Source: Brachypterus glaber (Eukaryota > Arthropoda > Insecta > Coleoptera > Kateretidae). From it: a stretch of 64,000 nt of DNA. The position numbers were made by a program, and so were the translations under genes. Position 1 is the stretch's first letter. Each line of letters starts with the position of its first letter. The notes below the pieces were generated by a model. It had not been told where the DNA came from. It was given only the letters and a program-made list of their open reading frames with translations, and ran no database searches. This document shows, in pieces, positions 1 to 11,226 of this stretch. The stretch lies in contig OY294047.1 in assembly GCA_958510825.1 (NCBI GenBank), positions 38,207,229 through 38,271,228 of the forward strand. Reading direction: 5' to 3'.

Positions 1-179
1 ACCAAATATTTTTTATATAATTTTTTTTTTAACTTGAATTATTACCTAATTTATTTATTATATTTCTTTTTTACTTGAATGTTTTTAAAACTATTTTAAA
101 ATTAGAAATGTTGTTTAACATAATTTTACATATTTATATTTTTACAGTGAAGTAGCTTTTCTTAGTAAAATTGTTTTTA

Positions 180-290
180 GAGCCCTGAGGAAGTAAATAT
201 ATTTTACGAAACGTCGGCAAGTTTAAAAAAGTAGTTTTTCTTAAAGAAAAAATAAAGACCCACCAAACTAAAATCTTAAATATATGGCTC
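180..290. repeat. Dispersed repeat fragment with CGAAACGTCGGC motif
   Basis: A stretch reading CCTGAGGAAG at 184 followed by CGAAACGTCGGC at about 208 resembles motifs inside fold-back elements elsewhere here (8.2-8.7 kb, 19.8-20.1 kb, 29.2-29.5 kb). Only one arm is in view. The rest of 1-360 is AT-rich with no recognised feature. Confidence 0.4.
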
Positions 291-679
291 ACTTGTTCGT
301 GTATCATAATATGTACAAAATGTGATATCTTCAATTAAATTAGTTTCTTAAATATTTAGTAGAATGTTTAGCAACCTACTAGGTACGTTTTACTGCATCG
401 TTCTGTTGCCACTGGTGCCACTGGTTTGAATGGAATCGTCGCTTTACTGATGACATTTCGACACTCCCATGCAACAAGAATGTAACTCAAGTTATACCCA
501 TTTTGAGTTATACTCTTAGGTAAACGCCTTGAAAAAAGACAAACATGGTGGTACTACTCAGGTTTCTCCACAAGCCATTTTAACCAAAAGTTTATCTAAA
601 AACACTAAAGTAAGAAATTTTAAACTTGAAGATTATCAGAAACAAACGAAAAGTAAACAATAAATACTTATACAGTTAA

Positions 680-680
<1 letters not shown>

Positions 681-718
<38 letters not shown>
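681..718. repeat. (GATA)n microsatellite, 3' tail of the non-LTR element
   Basis: About nine tandem tetranucleotides lie exactly at the 3' end of the minus-strand retrotransposon. On that strand the tail reads AAATAAATATC followed by (TATC)n. A short tandem tail in place of poly(A) is known for several non-LTR clades. Confidence 0.85.
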
Positions 719-887
719 TTTATTTGTCTTTGCCAACTTACGTTGGATAGATACGTCAATACAATCATGATTATAAATATTAAAGATAAAGAAACAAAAA
801 TGAATACAAATTAAAACTTATATACTATATAAAACATATTAAAAATTCATGTAAAAAATACATACATTTAAAAAGGGAAAAAAAGTA

Positions 888-2438
888 CTATGTGCAGTAG
901 GCAGTAAACTCATTTATTGAGTAAAAAGACTGATCAACTAGGAATGTTTTAAGTTTTTTCCTAAATATTGTAAAAGAAATTTCGTTTTTTAATGCCGAAG
1001 GTAGCATATTTAGGTAATGACATCCCGCATATATAGGTGATTTCTTGTACATTATTCTTGTAAACGAGTTTAGACGGAAATTATCCCTGTCCCGTGTGGG
1101 ATAATCATGACTGTCTAAATTTCTTGCAAATTGATATTTATTCTTAAATATATACGTAAGTAGTTTAAAAAGATATATTCCTGTAAAAGTTAGAATTCTT
1201 TTAGATTTAAAAATATTTACACAGGTTTCTCTATATTCTAGATTATACATTAAGCGAATTATTCTTTTTTGGCTTTTAAACACACGTTCGCTTTCTACAG
1301 CCAGTCCATACACCATTATGTTGTAGCTAATCGCAGAGTATACTAGTGAATAATAGGCAGATAAGAGACTTTCTTCAGATAGACAACTTTTTAAAGTTTT
1401 TAGTGCAAAAAATTGCTTGTTCAGATTTTTGCAGATGGAATCTATGCATTCTCCCCAGCAAAGGGTATCATCGATAATGGTGCCTAAAAACTTCGTGCTG
1501 GTTTTTGCTACTATTTGGCTATTGTTTATTTTAAAATATGTGTCCAGGTCTGGAGTTGCCGGTCTATATTGGGTATGAAATTCCATAACTATTGTTTTTT
1601 CATAGTTTATTATGAGCGTATTCATGCGACACCATTCATCGAATTGCTCTAAAACTTTATTTACTTTTAGAATTAAATCTTTAAAATTTTTACTGGAGAT
1701 TACAATTCCGGTGTCATCTGCAAACATAAAAACAATTCCGTCTAAAATATACTCCGGAAGGTCGTTAATGAACAATAAGAAAATTAGGGGACCGAGGATA
1801 CTCCCCTGTGGAATACCCCACTTTATAAAAAACTCGCCAGATAAGATATCACTAGTTTTAACACGAAATTTGCGTTTTTTTAAGAAAGAATAAATCCATT
1901 TAGATATTTTTTCACTTATACCCAATTTTAATATTTTTTTTAATATAAAATCAAATTTTAAAGTGTCGAAGGCCCGAGTTAGGTCAAACAACAACACTAT
2001 TACGTATTCATTTTCATCTAATTTATCATGTATCAACTGAAAGAAATTTAATGTTGCCGTTTCTGTCGAACGACCCTCTCTGAAACCATATTGGTTTTCG
2101 GCTAAAATATTTTTTTCGTTTAAAAAACATGTGATTAGGTTGGCTACAGCTTTCTCCAGAACCTTAGAAATTACGCTAAGAAGCGCAATAGGCCTGTAGT
2201 TTTCCACTAATAAAGGGTCATTTTTCTTATATACGGGAACAACGACAGATAATTTTAATCGGTTAGGAAAGTCTTCCAATTCAATAGATTTATTTAAAAT
2301 TTCTGATAAAAAATAAGAAAATTCATTTTTACACTTTTTTAACAATAAAACAGGTATTTCATCATACCCAGTAGATTTTTTATTTTTTAAAGTATTTATT
2401 ATTTTACAGATATCTTCGGTTAATAATTTTATAAGCTT
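888..2438 (-). pseudogene. Non-LTR reverse transcriptase, N-terminally truncated
   Basis: The product is an RNA-directed DNA polymerase used for target-primed retrotransposition. The open frame runs from about 2438 to a TAG at 888. Upstream of an in-frame TTG at 2345 the frame continues through a conserved block (KSTGYDEIP), so translation is not expected to begin at 2345. Counting from 2345, visible RT motifs are ENYRPIALLS (residues 49-58), QYGFREGRST (85-94), LFDLTRAFD with the first catalytic Asp at 121, GIPQGSILGP (177-186) and FADD (208-211). The C-terminal region after the palm and thumb matches Jockey/CR1-type RTs in style. No internal stop or frameshift is seen, so the copy is fairly young, but with no start codon or endonuclease it cannot be autonomous. 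Clade assignment is tentative. Confidence 0.85.
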
Positions 2439-2672
2439 TCAAATGATGTATCACATGGCTTCCTTTTCCACTTCAATCATTACAATATATGAGTTACAGC
2501 TTTGTTGCTTAGGGGTATCGATTTGACCTTTATCCCCATTCGCAATAATTATTTCGTTTCTAACGATTCGATCTCCTACGGTAAAAATGGTCAAATGTTC
2601 TCAGTAAAACGGCGATTCCCTTCAAACCAGTGGCAACACTGGCAACAGAATGATGCAGTAAAACGTAGCTAA

Positions 2673-3046
2673 TATCATTTCAAAATTTGGGTTAAAATAC
2701 TATTGCAAAACACTGTCCAATTAAATTGTAACATTTTTTATTTAGGTATAGTATTATTTCTTTTCTGACAAATTGTTCTATCGTTCCGACACCCTCACAA
2801 TACTTTGGAATTTGTAAATTATTAGTATATTTTTATAGTGCGTAACCAGAAGGGGATAAAAATATGGCACTTAGTTAAAACGTAAAAAAGAACATGGTGT
2901 ACAGAAAAAGCAATTTAGCAGACAGAATAGGGTCTGAAGATGATGAATATTTGGTTTGTAATGGGAATTATTAATTCGTGGGGGGAAAACAATGCATTAA
3001 GACTACAAAAACAAATAATTGGGCAAATATTTATACAAGTACCTTT
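2673..3046. other. AT-rich spacer, nothing recognised
   Basis: No ORF, tandem repeat or inverted repeat of note was seen between the TIR element and the fold-back that begins at 3047. Confidence 0.5.
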
Positions 3047-3820
3047 AGTCCAGTCAAATGATAAATGAAAATTGCAATAAATGTACACGGGCTGAAATTT
3101 TAAAGGGTAGTCGTGGATGGTAACAGCACCCTCCTGTTAGTTTTTCACCGGATGATTTGCGTAAGGGGTGTCCGCTATCTTGAATTTTAGGGGTGAGTTG
3201 CTTAATATGCATCTTACGATAAAAATGCTTATAACCAATTTTGTTAAGAAGGAAATTTCCAATAATTTTTGTCTGGATCATTTTTTTAATATATTGATAA
3301 CAATCGAGTTAATTTAAAAATAGCCATGTTGGAGTTGAATTTTTTTTTTTTTCATTTTTCAGCCAAATTTATCATCGGACTATAAATGTGGTTATGTGCA
3401 AACTTGTAGCTCTTGAAATTCTCTATAAGCTTCATACATTATAAATTTTCATAGGTACTTTGGTACGGTTACAGAGGGCGCAATACGACTTTAGTGTCCA
3501 ATGTAACTGTAACAAAATACTTATGAAAATGCATAATGTATAAAAACTATAGAGAATTTCAAGATATACAAGTTTAGTTAAAACCACTTTTATTTTCCGA
3601 TGAATAATTTGGCTGCAAAATCGAAAAACCCAATTTCACCTCCAAGATGGCCACTTTTGAATATTTAATACTCGATTGTTATTAATATATTAAAAAAATG
3701 ATCCTAACCAAAATTGTTAGAAGTTTTCTCCTTAACAAAATTGGTTATATGCATTTTTATCGTAAGATGCATATTTAGCTAGGTAACCGCCCTCACCCCT
3801 AAAATTCAAGGTAGCGGACA

Positions 3821-4250
3821 ACAAAGTAGTAGCAGTAAATTTTTGGGTTGGCCAAAGCCGGACAACTAGGCCATTTCTGGCCCTTTTTGTCACCCCAGGC
3901 AAGCCCAGCCATTTACTAATTTGAGTCCTCATTAAACCTGCCCGTCCTTTCAATAAAGGTCAGGATATTGGCCCAGGGGAGATCTCTTAGTTCCTCTTGG
4001 TTGAGTCTTTAAGTTTCAAAGACTTGCAACCTGATCCTGTCGTATCTGACGCACTCGGCTAAGTAATGAGAGGATGTTTCATCCTCTCCGCACTCTGGGC
4101 ATAGCGGACTCTCTAGAATCCGCATTGTTGCCAGGTGCTTTCTTAGCTTGCAGTGGCCCGTGAGGACCCCTACAAGTCTGAGTGCAGATCTTCCTTTTTC
4201 CAGCAACCAGTCGGTCTTTGATTTGCTTGGGCCAGCCAGGAATGCTGACA
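3821..4250 (-). mobile_element. 3' fragment of an R1/Jockey-type non-LTR retrotransposon
   Basis: This roughly 430-bp segment interrupts the right arm of fold-back A. Comparison with the intact left arm places the break in AGCGGAC/ACCCCTTACG, and GACA occurs on both sides (3817-3820 and 4247-4250), a likely short target duplication. On the minus strand it carries the end of an ORF and about 190 bp of GC-richer 3' UTR. No poly(A) or simple repeat is visible at its 3' end. Confidence 0.65.
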
Positions 4251-4251
4251 C
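4009..4251 (-). pseudogene. C-terminal RNase H-adjacent zinc-knuckle region of a non-LTR pol
   Basis: About 79 residues are open to a stop at 4009. The sequence LTGHCKLRKHL, then SPLCPECGEDETSSHYLAEC, matches the tail after the RNase H domain in R1- and Jockey-group polyproteins (a CxxC...H...C knuckle). The frame opens at a GTG within the flanking target site, so there is no true start: it is a remnant of a much longer ORF. The intact frame suggests moderate age. It could equally belong to the I or LOA group. Confidence 0.7.
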
Positions 4252-4383
4252 CCCTTACTCAAATCACCCGGTAAAAAACTAACAGGAGTGTCCTGTTACT
4301 AACCACTACTACCCTTTAAAATGTCAGCCCGTGTACACTTATTCTAATTTAATACAGAAATTTCTCATTATTTGACTGGACTA

Positions 4384-6060
4384 CTTTCTTAATTCTTAAA
4401 GTTGTGTAAGCCTTTCCATAGCTCTTTCATCTAGATAGCGTAGCAAAAGTCGATAAATTAAGTATCAAATTAAATATTTTTCTTAATGGGCAGCAGTTCA
4501 ATACGTTAGGCAACATAAATTTAGGTCTTCAATACGAACCCAAAAAGAAAATTCCCTAAAAATATTACATTTGGATTTTATCACAGTGCAAAAAAAAATG
4601 TGCATGATATGCAAAATTATTAAAGAATACATAAAACAGCTTATTAAACACAAAAACAAGTACAAAATCTTCACACAGGACGGGGTATTATCAATGACTG
4701 TCAAATTAAGGCAGTAGGTCATAAGTTCCCTAGGAAACTTTAGACAGTACAGTAGGTAACTATAGTAACATAGCTGTGTTATAAATTTTTTAAAAAAATA
4801 GTTTTTTACTTAAAAAAAAACAAACATCTTACCTTCATGTAATTTAAAATATTATCTAAAATGTTATTTTTACCAAATATACATATTTTTATTTTAAAAC
4901 AATAATAATTATACTTTTATCTCTTTCTGTAGAACTTCTCTCTTTATCTAATCTAAATAGGCGGCAGTCCATTAAGGTTGAATACGTTTCTGAGTAAGAC
5001 CAATAATTTAAAACCTAAATCAAGTAAAAGTGCTTGATTTGAACAATAAAAAATTTTGTACTGAGTACTTTCCATCTTTTATTTAAGTTTATTTAAAACT
5101 CATTCTCGTTAAGTTTTTTAAAAGAATAATTTCCTCATGAAAAAAATAACAAAAGTAATGTAAATATTCACTATAGTTTTAGTTTGGTTCTACAAAAATA
5201 ATTTTTGCATCCCACACTAGTTCCTGTAATGGGCCTCAAGGTCGGACGCTTTGTTGCAATACTTTTAAGCCAATTTCCGCAGCCTAAAGGTGTGTTACCC
5301 TTACAAAGGTGTAAGTTAGACACAATGAAATAGATTAATGTGACGTAATTAGTCAAAAGTCAAAAAATCTTCTCTTATCTCCAGTCAGCACGTGTAGTTA
5401 AAGCTTTTCACCGTGCGAAATTCTTAAAATTTTATTTTGAATAAAATCGACATAGAAAAAAAGGTCGTCGGAGACATTAGTCAGTGTCGATTACCGATTT
5501 TTTTAAATATTGTGAAATGTAGAAAAAGAGCAAAAATCCAACACTGATTAATTGAGGGATTCAAGGTACGATGTTGGCCCTCCTCCCCTCAGTTGTTGCC
5601 TGCCTTCGTTTCAAACCCTCACAGCCTGCTCTACTTTATTGATGTTTTATTTTTGTCACAGGATATTTATATTAAATAAATATGGGAGTTTATAACACAT
5701 ATATAAATTTTTTAGGACTCATAGTTTACAATTAAAGCTTGTAAAGATTAATTATACTATGCAATTTCTCAAGTTATTTTTTTTTATGTGCAGCTACTTC
5801 TCGTAGGTTAACATCTAGAGCCTAAACAACTGTAGCAGTTTTTGTGATTGAGATTTTAAAGGATTTTTCAGAGAAAGCTATATAAAAATCTTAAAAAATC
5901 GGACTCTTGGGGCCGTCGCCCCCACTAACCTCCCGGGTTCGACTCTGCCGACCCAAGAACAGGGGCGAGAGCAAAAAATTTTTTAAACATAGTTTTGCGT
6001 GAGATATTTAATACTTTTAAAATTTTCATAATAGTTTTATAAAATTTATGTTTTTTTAAC
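4384..6060. other. AT-rich stretch without a supported gene
   Basis: Short ORFs here look like chance. At 5908-5960 a GC-rich patch contains GGGTTCGACTCTGCC, similar to a tRNA B box, but no A box or tRNA fold accompanies it. Nothing else is recognised. Confidence 0.5.
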
Positions 6061-6270
6061 CGTCTTCCAAAAAGGAGGTTATCAATTTGACGTGTAACTT
6101 TGTTTTTTTATGCTTGATCCCGCATAACTTTGGAACGGATGAACGGAATTAAATGAAAATTTTTGCAATTGAAAGAGGGTATCCCTGAGTTGGTCCCGTT
6201 TCAATTTGACCTTCGGATAATGCCGAGTAAGCCGGATAATTAGGATAAATCTAATAATTTTAACGCAATT
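6060..6270. repeat. Dispersed insect repeat fragment (CCGTCTTCCAAAAAGGAGG type)
   Basis: The opening CCGTCTTCCAAAAAGGAGG resembles a repeat common in insect genomes, from memory. It flanks the piggyBac-type MITE, which appears inserted in it. No coding potential. Confidence 0.35.
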
Positions 6271-6278
6271 ACACTTAA

Positions 6279-6571
6279 CCCTCAAGTAGTGTTATGATAT
6301 TTTCGGTACATATATTACGTTGTGGGGTTTCAGCGGACCCCACTTTATTTTTACATAGAAGTAAAAATGGAAAGAGAATTAAAGCAATATTAATGTAAAA
6401 AAATATTTATTTGTAGTATCTTGAACATAAAAACCACTAAAGATGAAAACAAAATGAATTTTAACAAAAAAATTAAACAAAATTCAAAGATTTGATTAAA
6501 AATCCAAACTATTTACAATGCTTTTTATTTTAGTCTGGGGTCTGCTTAGACCCCACAACAGCACTTAAGGG
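6279..6571. mobile_element. piggyBac-type MITE with TTAA target duplication
   Basis: TTAA flanks both ends (6275-6278 and 6572-6575). The termini read CCCTCAAGTAGTG and, inverted, CCCTTAAGTGCTG, followed on both sides by a TGTGGGGT block. TTAA duplication with CCCT-type ends is diagnostic of the piggyBac superfamily. At 293 bp it has no transposase and would need one in trans. The two arms differ at several positions, so it is not very recent. Confidence 0.85.
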
Positions 6572-6883
6572 TTAAACACGGCTTAATTTGGTTCTAATAT
6601 CAACCAATTTTTTAGAGAAATATCGGATAAATTGGATAAGGGTCACTCAAGTATTACCGCTGGCTAAAAATCTTTTAAATGCCGCTAAACTTTATTCTAT
6701 GGACCTGTAATATTAAAATAACAAGAGAAAATTATAAAGTTTGTGTTTATACCATTATTACCTAACGCTTAAAGTTTAACAAAGAGTTTCTTTAGTATTT
6801 CGTTTAAAGTAATGTTGGTTGGACTCTTAAGTGCTAAAAAATATTACTAAATTCATTTTTTAGAAAATTATCTTAGTGCGTTA

Positions 6884-7026
6884 GGGAACGTTCAAGTATT
6901 ACGTAACGCAAATTTTGATCATTTTGGACCCCCACCTCCCCCCCCTGTAACGTTATTTTCCTATACCATTAACATGGGCGTAAAACTCCCCCCCCTAGGA
7001 GCGTTACGTAATACTTGAACATTCCC
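6884..7026. mobile_element. Harbinger-type MITE with TTA target duplication
   Basis: Terminal inverted repeats of about 27 bp (GGGAACGTTCAAGTATTACG and its complement, ending at 7026) are flanked by TTA at 6881-6883 and 7027-7029. The 3-bp TTA duplication fits the PIF/Harbinger superfamily. The 143-bp interior has C-rich tracts (CCCCCC near 6945 and 6990) and no ORF. Confidence 0.75.
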
Positions 7027-7136
7027 TTATGACGTCAGCAGCTTGCCGAGAAGGAAGGGCAACTATAATTTAGTTTAAATTGCGTTAAAAATCTACAATT
7101 TCTTTGTCTCTAAAAAGTAACAAATAAAAACTTTTA

Positions 7137-7325
7137 ACCAAAAAAAAAATGAACCTACTTCTATGTTTCTAAAAAGTAAAAAAAAGTCGGTGCCAATTTC
7201 AAAACAAACAATTTAGCAATAAAAATAATTTTTACTATTTAATTTAGGGAATGGTGAAATTGACATCAACTGATTTTTTATTTTTTACTTTTTAGAGACA
7301 TAGAAGTCGGTTAATTTTTTTTGTG
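7137..7325. repeat. Inverted repeat, about 190 bp
   Basis: The left arm (7137-7190, with CTTCTATGTTTCTAAAAAG) is inverted at 7280-7325 (CTTTTTAGAGACATAGAAG). It is probably a small MITE; target duplication was not resolved. Confidence 0.5.
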
Positions 7326-7434
7326 GACAGTTTTTATTAGTGACATGGTTTATTAAAGGTCACTAAAATAGAATTTGTTGTTAACAATCCTCCCATATAC
7401 GTATTTTTTTTTTCATGAATAAATCAGAAACTTT

Positions 7435-7780
7435 TTTTTGTCCGTCCGTCCGATGTCACAATTTTTTTAACACGGTAAATCAAGAACGAATAAACTGATC
7501 GGCTTTTTTCAGAAAAAATCAAGTTTTATGAGGGAAACATCCCTATTGTTTTTAAAAGTAAAAAAGTTATGGGGGTTAAACTTAAAAAAAAAATGAAAAA
7601 CTATCTTTTTAAATATTATTTTCAAAAGATTTTCGTTTTTTGACAACGAAAATAAAAAAAAAATATATCAATTTTTTTTTTGATTTTTTTTATTTTTTCG
7701 TTTTTTTTTTTATTTAAAAAAATCGTGTAAAATTTTTTTTCTCCTTTTTTTTGAAAAATTCTTTTATTTTTTAAAATATA
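7435..7780. repeat. Dispersed repeat, inverted copy at 14275-14520
   Basis: It starts with CCGTCCGTCCG, then AAGAACGAATAAACTGATCGG and TTATGGGGGTTAAACTTAAA. The reverse complement of 14290-14510 contains matching blocks in the same order (AAGAATGAATTATCGGATCG, TTATGGGGGTTTAAAATTAA). The remainder is long A/T tracts. Family unknown. Confidence 0.55.
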
Positions 7781-8240
7781 AGATTTTCACCCCACGCTAT
7801 ACCTAGGTGAATAAACGTTCCGTTTGACCTTCGACTTAACCAGGCAAAAATGCAAGTTTTATGCATAGTTTAATGTTACTACGAATTTTGCAAATGCCCT
7901 TTCAGAAATGTAGTTTGACAATAAAAGCTAATTTTTCTTATTGACTTCCAAGGATAAGCTTTTAGTAAAACTCAAAACAAACAATTTAAAAGAGAACAGC
8001 TATCTTTGATAATTGATGATGCTCATTTGATGTGGTCTACTGATCTTAGTAAACAAAACTAGGAAGAAATATTTCGTAACTAAACCAAAAATATATTTAG
8101 AAATTAATGAAAAAAAAATAAAACAAAATTTATTTAGGGTACTATAGTTCTCCGCATGAAACAAAGTCTCCTACGAAAGGGGGAGGAATCATTCGCGACC
8201 TCTTCTTTCCGTGAAAAGCGTTATAAGGCATGCGTGCCTG

Positions 8241-8312
8241 GTAGACTGACAGTTTCGGGCTGCTGGCCCTCTTCAGTAAGAAGAGTCAACTCTGCACGAT
8301 GATTAAGAAAAC
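8241..8312. repeat. Partial direct copy of the fold-back at 8517-8748
   Basis: The sequence around GGTAGACTGACAGTTTCGGG repeats the left arm of the neighbouring fold-back, in direct orientation about 315 bp upstream, through the GAAGAGTCAACTCTGC motif. Confidence 0.65.
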
Positions 8313-8516
8313 TATTTTAGTCATTAGATTGATGTAGACTTGTGCGCCATCTATTGCTAGATGTAGACAACTACTCATACCTCTCCTAGTCTGGAGACTT
8401 TGAATGGTAGCAAGTTGAAGACTTGTGTGTCTCAAGCACATAGTAGCACTATCGTGTGGTTAGACGTAGAATTAGTAATAGTAATTTTAAACAAAATTAT
8501 AAAAATATTAATTTAC

Positions 8517-8748
8517 TATTCCATCAATCTATTTTCTAATCATCGTACAGAGTGATATTGGTAGACTGACAGTTTCGGGCTGCTGGCCCTCTTCAGAACG
8601 AAGAGTCAACTCTGCGAATAAAGTCTAAAATAGTTTTCTTAATCAGCGTGCAGAGTTGACTCTTGGTATTGAAGAGGACCAGCAGCTCGAAACTGTCAGT
8701 CTACAAATATCAGTCTGTACGATGATTAGAAAATAGATTGATGGAATA
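8517..8748. mobile_element. Fold-back/MITE with perfect 31-bp terminal inverted repeat
   Basis: Bases 8517-8547 and 8718-8748 are perfect inverted copies, and the pairing continues through a conserved CAGTTTCGGGCTGCTGG...CTCTTCAG block. A related degenerate end occurs at 39700-39752. There is no coding sequence. Confidence 0.75.
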
Positions 8749-9660
8749 ATAAAATAAAAGTATAATTCAAATGAATAGAAAGCTTAGACTTGTGGATATG
8801 CGACCAAAATATTGTACCAACGTTAATTACAAACCCCCTGCACCTTTTTTACTATTTCCATGAGTACGATAAACTGTTTTTTGTTTCAATTGTCTAAAAT
8901 TTTCTTTTTTGCACTTGTTAAAAAGATATTTAATATCATAAAATTTAAACATATTATCATGAATATATTTTATTACATTTATAAGTTGGCCATTTGTTTA
9001 ATGCTACCGGTATTATTTTGTTTCAAGCTTTTGTTTTGGTTCTTATAATTAATGGCGTCCATAAACGGACAAGCTTACTTTCATATTATATGTTGATTAT
9101 TCTAATGGAGACATTTCTATCTAAGATAAAACTCCATATTATTTAAAGGTAAAGATAAGTGTGGAATGACGTCTAATTTTTAAATATGTAGATAAAAACA
9201 CTTTCGGAATTTTAAAACAAAGAAACGAGCTAGTATCACTAACCTTCAAGTGCATCTTTTTGGAGAAAGAGGTAGAACTATCTTCCTGCAATACTCTTTA
9301 TGTTGGGAGAAACATAGGTTGAGCAGATAAAATGATATATCGAATCTCGTGATTTTTTTTATTCAATAGTAAGCTTGAATTTGTTTAAAGGGGTTGTAAA
9401 AAGTTCACCTAGTTTAGGAACGATTGTAGTCGATTCGGTCGACTGGTGACGTATTTTTAGAAGCCACTTTTTACCAACTCATTTCAGGTGATTCTTCTAA
9501 AAACATTAAAAAAAGTTCCTGTAAAGGTTGGTCCGGAAATGATACTAAGGGAGCTACGCTCCCAAGGATACATCTAAAAAGTAGTTTTATTTATTATTTC
9601 TGGAACAGTAACAATTTTTTGCAGATACCTTAGCATTGATAAAGGATATCAATTCATTCA

Positions 9661-10253
9661 ATTTTTATTTGGTAATTTTGACCAGGGACGTGCAAAATAG
9701 GGGGCGTATAGCCAACCGTTTTCAAGAAAATTGCAATTAAAGAGGAAATTTCACATTCTGAGCATCAAAAATAGGAACTAAAAAATGCACCAATAAAAAT
9801 TTTAATAATGCAGGGTGATTTTACATTAAAAAATGTAAAAAAAACTGGTTTATATCTAGGGTCGAAAATCAGAGTTAATAATACTACTGCCTCTTAAAGA
9901 GTTACACTTTTTAAGGATCGTAGATCCCTTAAAAGCGATTTGGATATTTGTGTATGTAAAGTTTTTTTCGTAGTTTTTAATGTAGAATCTCTCTGCCGTT
10001 TTTAAACTTTTGTTAGGGCATTTTTTAGTTCCTATTTTTTATATTTAGAACGTGAAATTGCCTCTTCAATTGAAATTTTCGTTTGGACTTTTTGGCCCTA
10101 CAGTGTTACATAAGAGTACCTTTTTTATGTATTTTTAATTAAAGATATTTATTGAGAAAATGTCAAAAAATCTACGGATAAAAAAGGTTGGGGCAAAAAG
10201 AGGAATCGCCCCCCCATTTTGCATGTCCCTGGATAAAATTACTAAATAAAAAT
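9661..10253. repeat. Inner inverted repeat of about 590 bp
   Basis: The left end (ATTTTTATTTGGTAATTTTG, ACCAGGGACGTGCAAAATAG) is inverted at 10205-10253. The block GACGTGCAAAATAGGGGGCG is prominent. It appears to be a separate fold-back nested in the larger one. Confidence 0.65.
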
Positions 10254-10364
10254 AACATAAAATGACAGCGCAAACATTCGTAACTGTGGTTTATAGGGTC
10301 CCATAAATATTAAACAAAAAGTACTTTTTAGATGTACACGGTAAAAATAAATTACATTAAATTA

Positions 10365-10561
10365 TATAGTCCGTAAATGGTAATATGTTGCCATAGAACG
10401 GAATGGTAAAAATTACATAGTCCATAATGGTAATATTTTGCATAGACCGCAACGCTAAAAATTACATAGTCCAGAATGGTAATATTTTGCATAGACCGGA
10501 ACGCTAAAAATTACATAGTCCAGAATGGTAATATTTTGCATAGACCGAAAAGGTTAAAATT
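10365..10561. repeat. 49-bp tandem repeat, about four copies
   Basis: The landmark CATAGACCG or its variant occurs at 10392, 10441, 10490 and 10539, an exact 49-bp spacing. Units contain GGTAATATTTTGCATAGACC and AAAAATTACATAGTCC. Confidence 0.9.
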
Positions 10562-10642
10562 ACAATACTTATGGTGTGTTTAATAATTTAAAAAAAATAA
10601 CACACAGTCATATTAAAAATGCTTCTAAAACAACTTAAACAT

Positions 10643-10763
10643 TACGATATTTCAAGAACGCTTTGACATAGAGACTTGAAATTTGAAAAAAAATATTAAC
10701 TACTTAGAAAATGTTTGTTCCAAATTACAAGTCTCTGTGTCAAAGCTTTTTTGAAATATCGTA
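10643..10763. repeat. Inverted repeat hairpin
   Basis: TACGATATTTCAAGAACG and CTTTGACATAGAGACTTG on the left are inverted on the right with few mismatches, giving stems of about 36 bp. Confidence 0.65.
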
Positions 10764-11128
10764 GAGTAAAGTTCATTTGGTTTAATAAACCAAACGATTT
10801 GCACCCTTAATACGAGCATAAACTGCTTACATCATTCTTTAAAGATCTATTGGTTGATAAAGATCGTAATTTATAATGAATGTAAATTTTAGGCGGCAAA
10901 TAAAGCATTTAAATATCGTACATAAATAAAATTTACCTTTTTTTACACTTTTAACACTTAACCTAGCAGCATGCGTCGCTATCTCTCTAAAAATAACAAT
11001 ATTAATCGGTCCGTCTCATGATGCGATGCCTTCTTGGTTATTGTCTAAAGAGCACGCGCGTCTTAAAATAACATAGCCCGACATTGTAAAATCATGTAAA
11101 AATATGTTAATTAATGTAAATATATTTT

Positions 11129-11226
11129 TTTACATTATTTTACATTCTTTTACATTATTTAACATTCTTTTACATTCTTTTACATTCTTTTACATTACTT
11201 TACATTATTTTACATTCTTTTTCATT
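11129..11226. repeat. 10-bp minisatellite (ATTCTTTTAC)n
   Basis: About ten head-to-tail units of the form ATTCTTTTAC with single-base variants (ATTATTTTAC, ATTACTTTAC). Confidence 0.9.

Larger units (their letters stand above)
681..2440 (-). mobile_element. 5'-truncated non-LTR retrotransposon (Jockey/CR1-like)
   Basis: The element consists of a reverse transcriptase ORF, a roughly 170-bp 3' UTR and a simple-repeat tail. Only the 3' part is present: there is no endonuclease, and the reading frame closes with TGA just upstream of 2440, where homology to RT proteins also seems to begin. This is the usual 5' truncation of target-primed reverse transcription. It sits within a TIR-bounded DNA element and is therefore the younger insertion. 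I could not define a target duplication. Confidence 0.8.
384..2667. mobile_element. Short-TIR DNA element interrupted by a non-LTR retrotransposon
   Basis: Bases 384-450 are a good inverted match to 2601-2667, with outer ends reading CGTTTTACTGCATC next to TA on both sides. This looks like a non-autonomous DNA element with about 67-bp terminal inverted repeats and TA target duplication. Its middle (681-2440) is a later non-LTR insertion on the minus strand, so the original was probably about 500 bp. No transposase remains, so the superfamily is unassigned. Confidence 0.5.
3047..4383. mobile_element. Fold-back element, copy A of the GTCCAGTCAAAT family
   Basis: The ends read TAGTCCAGTCAAAT (3047) and its complement ATTTGACTGGACTA (to 4383). 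The arms are long: 3047-3430 pairs with about 3540-3820 plus 4247-4383. Related copies lie at 15085-15503 and 31107-31970. The copies end in TA, suggesting TA target sites as in Tc1/mariner-like elements, but there is no transposase. The right arm is split by an unrelated retrotransposon fragment (3821-4246). Confidence 0.75.

Noticed and set aside
5908..5960. B-box-like GGGTTCGACTCTGCC in a GC-rich patch
   Set aside because: No A box at the right distance and no tRNA fold; at most a SINE remnant.
11129..11226. CRISPR-like regular repeat array
   Set aside because: The 10-bp units are contiguous without spacers, and this is eukaryotic DNA; it is a minisatellite.
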